This document shows, piece by piece, positions 59,966-64,000 of a stretch of DNA of 64,000 bases. The notes under the pieces are model-generated. The model worked only from the letters and a program-made list of their open reading frames with translations, did not search any database and was not told the origin of the DNA. Each line of letters begins with the position of its first letter. Position 1 is the stretch's first letter. A program made the translations under genes and the position numbers. Source of the DNA: Sipunculus nudus (taxonomy: Eukaryota; Annelida; Sipuncula; Golfingiida; Sipunculidae); the NCBI GenBank assembly GCA_026874595.1, contig CM049314.1, positions 34,172,229-34,236,228 on the forward strand, in the 5' to 3' direction.

Positions 59966-62192
59966 CACTTAAGCCCACTTGTGAGTGTCAAAAGCAATGA
60001 ACATACCCACTCATTTTCTTGCTTTATCCCCATAAGGACATCATCTCAGTTTGTCGTTCCGGGCCTCCACGTTCCTCCACATCAAGCACTTTATTTAATG
60101 CATGACCATAACATATGCTTGTGAATTGCTACAAGGTCACTGATTCAATTCAATTATTGATTTTGCTTTTTGATTCAATGCAAAATTTGACTATTCTTAT
60201 TTGTAAACAATCATAATATTCTGTACATTTACTAATAGTTTCCTCCTAGATGATGTTTAGATTTACAATATTCACCACAGCAAACGAAACATTGGTTTGA
60301 AGCTTGAAAAATCATCATTTGTGAAGTTGAGTTGTATTGCTGAGTCATATTAAATATCTGAATGGATATTCTGTATTTCTCAAAAAAACAAGAGATACAT
60401 TTATTCATCTAGCAATGAGTATAGCAGCACTAATTAATATTGTAATTTGTGTCAGTTTTATCTTAACTCTACCAAAAAAGAACTGCTGGCAATATTTAAG
60501 ATTTACTTAAAATGTTTATATTATTATCTGAGCGATGTAAAATAATGAGGAAACGCTTTGCAATTATTCATGGAAATTGTGCACCAGCAGGAATGCTGTG
60601 TCAACATATATTGGTTGTGTGGATATTATTATAACCAAAAGATTTATGTAAATTAGCACAGATTATGCAAATAAGTTCAAGGTTATGTGTGTACATGCCA
60701 GACATCATGGATTGAGTGCCCTGTGGTGACCTGTGTGTGCATCCTGGTCGATGAAACAGAGCTGAGGGAATGTAAATCCAAGCCTCATTCTTGTTAATTA
60801 GAGGAGTAATCAAAGGCAGAGTCAGTTGTGATAATCATGCATGTGATGATGCACAATAGGCTGTCAGATCCCCCTCATCACTTGTCAAGGCAATGCCCCC
60901 CTCCCCTCAAGCAGTGAGTAATGTGAAATGTGATCAATGATATGCCTCTTTTACCCTAAACCATGGCTCTAACATGACAATACAGCAAACGGGTGCATAA
61001 CACATAAAAAATACAACATGCAGCCTGTGGGACTCTATAGCACCAGCTACTCACAAAATCTCCATCAATGTCTACAATCAGCACTTTATAATAGAGAAAT
61101 ACATAATAATTATTTATCTTTCAGGTCCTTCTATGTTCTCAAACTGTCTACCTGGGTAACAGAGAATCTAGACAGAGCTAAGTTGTGATTCTATGCCATT
61201 GCAAGGCTCCACAGTGGGCAATAGGTCAACCAGTTTCACCAGTATGTAAGATTTTCTGACTAACAACCTAACATGTGCCTTTTTAAGACACTGCAAGGGC
61301 AATAATCATGTCAATATGTTTTAAGTCATAACTCAGGGAGATGATGATGATGATTGATGATAATGATGATGTCAGGGAATGGATTAGGCTATAAAAATTA
61401 CATACTCAAGGTGCAACCTTGAAACAAAACAAATATGCACCTAAAGATTTCAACATGCACCTTGTAATACTAGTGAGAAAATTTGCTTGTTAAGGAGTTT
61501 CTGTTGCTCAAAGAATAGAAATGCCAATTTATGATTGTTATGTTTATGAATAGTAAAAAAATAAGATACTGCACCAACATTTTATAATGGTATATAATAC
61601 GTGCACAGAGTGCACCCTCAGTACGGTTTCTACCTGCACAAATGAAAATGTACATGCAAAGGTGCAAGTGCACCCTCTATTTTGCATCCTGATGATGTAA
61701 TCATGATCATCATGAAGTTGATGATGATGATGATATATGTAAATCTAACTCTTGTCTGTAAAGGATATGGGTCATCCTAAAATCTATTGCATGAGCTGGA
61801 ATGGAACTAAAAGATATTTCAGAAAATATATTTTCCTCCAACATCAAAACAAGTTTCAGTAGTCTACCAATACACATTTGTACTGGTGTAATATTAGAAG
61901 AGACCAAGAGATATATGTTTAAATTGTACCAAATGACATGACCCTGGTCCTCTGCTGGGAAATGTGGTCACTTTTGCCATCCGCAAATTGCCTGGATGTA
62001 TAGCTCTGTGATCAGTTTTGATAAGGTCTGTCTTTGTGATTGCACAAGCAGAGCATATAGTTATCTAAGCATGAAGACAGAGCATACACATTAGGATATG
62101 ATTTTTTTTTTTATTGCACACTATGTATGCAGATCGACTGGTACTGCAGATGTGTGAAAAGTTTTATCCTATGCATGTACATGCACTTACAT
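59966..62192. other. Non-coding stretch
   Basis: Two GAT microsatellites lie at about 61340-61370 and 61713-61735. Between them GTGCACC/GGTGCAA-type segments recur. No gene recognised. Confidence 0.4.
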
Positions 62193-62706
62193 TTAAAGGG
62201 ACATAATCAGGCGCACTATTATGCCTATTCTTTCAAAATATCAGTTCAGTTATGCTTTATACAACAGTTTCCCAGGAACAACATCCCAGCACACAGTCTC
62301 AGTACCTTGCATATGGCTGTTTAACACCTTGTTTTGGCTCTACTTCTTGGTAAACACTGTCCACATGTGTCTGTTTACTCAACAAGGCAGCTTGACCAGA
62401 GGTCCGATTTTGAGCCGCAACATGCAGTGTTTTCGTCAGCAGGATTATGTATTACTTTTTTTGGGCCAAGTCAGTCGGGGCATCTCCTAACTGACATGTG
62501 TTGTGGCTCCGTGATGCAAACAACCCCAAGTGCTGTGTTTATGTTGAAACCTTTGATCGCACCCGGTCCACTGTTTTTAACACTCGTTTACAAGAGTAAG
62601 CAAAGGTTTCAAGGCAATATTTTGGCAGGTACAGGTTTATTTTAAAGGGAAAAAGGAATTTTTCATGTTAACTCAACATGCTTTATTGGTGATTGGGTCC
62701 CTTTAA
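62193..62706. mobile_element. TIR element with TTAAAGGGAC ends
   Basis: TTAAAGGGACATAATCAGG at 62193 is matched in inverted form by GGTGATTGGGTCCCTTTAA ending at 62706 (first ten bases exact, then a partial match). The 514-bp interior has three overlapping open frames but no transposase motif. TTAAAGGGAC ends are familiar from animal DNA transposons. The target-site duplication is unclear because the ends themselves contain TTAA. Confidence 0.6.
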
Positions 62707-63720
62707 TACCAGCAGGGCTAAAGCTGGTAATCTGTGACATTTGAAACACATATTTAACATACAAAATATATTGATATGATATATAAGTTTCATAGGATAT
62801 TTCATTTTGAATCCAGCTGGGTTTCATGCACTGTAACAATTGAGATAATTATCAGAATATGTGTGCCTTCTTTTGCTTGTCTGGACATTTCATAACTTAC
62901 ACAACCTCCAAAACACTGATTAAACTCAAGATTCTTGAATTAAGATTACTATTCTATATGAAGCAACTGAAAAGCATAGAGGAATAAATGGCATATGCAA
63001 CAACACACTGGTCGAGGGGGGTTAGTTTCATCCTTTTTTCTACCCCCTGATCACATGAACACTAAAGGAACAAAATTTGTCTCTGGTCATCTGTTTATAC
63101 ACCAAATCATTTATGTCATTTAAAATGCCATATCACAGAAGATTTATACCTTATATTATAAACAAAATAAAGTGTAACAACAGATACTCATCTTTAAATT
63201 TCAACTGTTGTCATATTTATTAGTACTGTCTAACTTATAATAAATGTTCAAAGCTTTATCAGTTACTTCATCAATGCTGTAATCCTGGTAATAACCACCA
63301 CTAATACTACCATTATGTAAATCATGGACAACAACTTAGTTAACCATATGCCTTTGAAATATAGACTTATCTGAACAAAGTAGCAAAGAATGCACCCATA
63401 GATTTTCCAATAGGGACAAAATGTCACGCTGAATCAATTTATATATACATGTATATCTAACCTAAGTCAAATGCCCTAAGGCATCCAAAATGACTCTGAA
63501 ATGTTCATCCTGTAAAACTTACGTAAACTTATTTGATACCTCATAACAGCTTTAAGTTTTTATTCATGCACATCTTCTCTAGTATTAGTTTTTGTCCATC
63601 TAAAAAAACAAAAAACACTACTGAGAAGAATGCATGTGACAAAAACCACCCAAACCTATGCATCATCAGCTGTCCTGTCTTTCCTCATTTCAAGAATTGT
63701 AGAAAATCAATTTTGTCTTT
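62707..63720. other. Non-coding stretch
   Basis: AT-rich, nothing recognised. Confidence 0.4.
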
Positions 63721-63723
63721 ATG

Positions 63724-63738
63724 GTTGCCCCTGGCAAC
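63724..63738. promoter_or_regulatory. RFX X-box palindrome
   Basis: GTTGCCCCTGGCAAC, two perfect half-sites (GTTGCC and GGCAAC) with a 3-base spacer, matches the RFX consensus. A second such site lies 166 bp away. Confidence 0.5.
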
Positions 63739-63889
63739 AGATGAAACATGTCTCTATTAATCCATCCCTCCAACACCAATGTCCTCTATTTATAATCGTT
63801 AATCCCGAACAGACAGGAGACAGATCAGTCACCAGGTCTCTGCTTTCTCGAGCTATTTCTCTTTATTCCCATTGGGAACCCTTTTTGCA

Positions 63890-63904
63890 GTTGCCATTGG
63901 CAAC
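63890..63904. promoter_or_regulatory. RFX X-box palindrome
   Basis: GTTGCCATTGGCAAC, again with perfect half-sites and a 3-base spacer. It also contains an ATTGG (inverted CCAAT). The pairing with 63724 makes chance less likely. Confidence 0.5.
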
Positions 63905-64000
63905 AGCAGAAGCCAAAACGCCGGATTGCTTTACCTCTAAATAGATACAAAAAAGTCTCAATCAAATTCCAGGGAGATAATTGTGTGTGTGTCACAGCTC
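63905..64000. other. Window end, non-coding
   Basis: No feature beyond a short GT run at about 63982-63991. Confidence 0.4.

Noticed and set aside
222-64000. Upstream UTX exons encoding the preceding TPRs
   Set aside because: I looked for minus-strand sequence ending in Phe-Gln-Trp codons at a donor site and for LEDYPK-type codons; the only matches lay inside the LINE or lacked the right context.

Overview
This is a 64 kb stretch of animal nuclear DNA, AT-rich and almost free of protein-coding sequence. One host exon is recognisable. It lies on the minus strand at 101-221 and encodes part of the tetratricopeptide (TPR) region of the histone H3K27 demethylase UTX/KDM6A. The exon runs from a consensus acceptor to a consensus donor and begins with the last base of a split codon. 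I found no upstream UTX exon at higher coordinates. The simplest reading is that nearly all of the window is one very large intron upstream of this exon; an intergenic stretch or missed small exons remain possible. The style of the repeats suggests a lophotrochozoan, perhaps a bivalve mollusc. That is an inference, not a demonstrated fact.

Most of what can be annotated is repetitive. 2.56-6.51 kb: a 42-bp minisatellite split by a 5'-truncated, three-stop, Jockey/CR1-type LINE on the minus strand, with a 12-bp target-site duplication. 9.17-9.67 kb: a degenerate 52-bp tandem repeat. 12.38-12.85 kb: hexamer-like AAGTCC repeats. 14.1 and 40.6 kb: two copies of one dispersed repeat. 16.05 and 17.95 kb: a duplicated segment with a 16-bp identical core. 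18.67-18.86 kb: about 41-bp repeats that each carry an inverted CCAAT box. 19.35 kb: a small TA-flanked MITE. 21.47-21.91 kb: a perfect 95-bp duplication with diverged relatives. 22.7 and 26.4 kb: tRNA-derived SINEs. 23.25-23.79 kb: about 140-bp repeats with a TA expansion.

In the second half, a 43-bp tandem array (30.46-31.23 kb) is interrupted by tRNA-related SINE sequence. A GTTAC-rich degenerate array (33.87-35.12 kb) is interrupted by one of two copies of a dispersed repeat. At 35.86 and 38.53 kb two copies of a TIR element lie in opposite orientation. At 47.27 kb there is a complete 150-bp foldback element with a 9-bp target-site duplication. At 50.1-51.16 kb there is a 51-bp minisatellite, followed by a 579-bp TIR element at 51.43 kb, an endonuclease fragment of a second LINE at 52.8-53.15 kb, and a TTAAAGGGAC-ended element at 62.19-62.71 kb.

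Between the repeats are AT-rich stretches with no recognisable genes. A few blocks look regulatory from motif content alone: RFX X-box palindromes at 28.0, 46.6, 63.72 and 63.89 kb, and homeodomain/POU-type motif clusters near 27.85 and 59.5-60.0 kb. They may be enhancers of the host gene, but conservation cannot be judged from this window.
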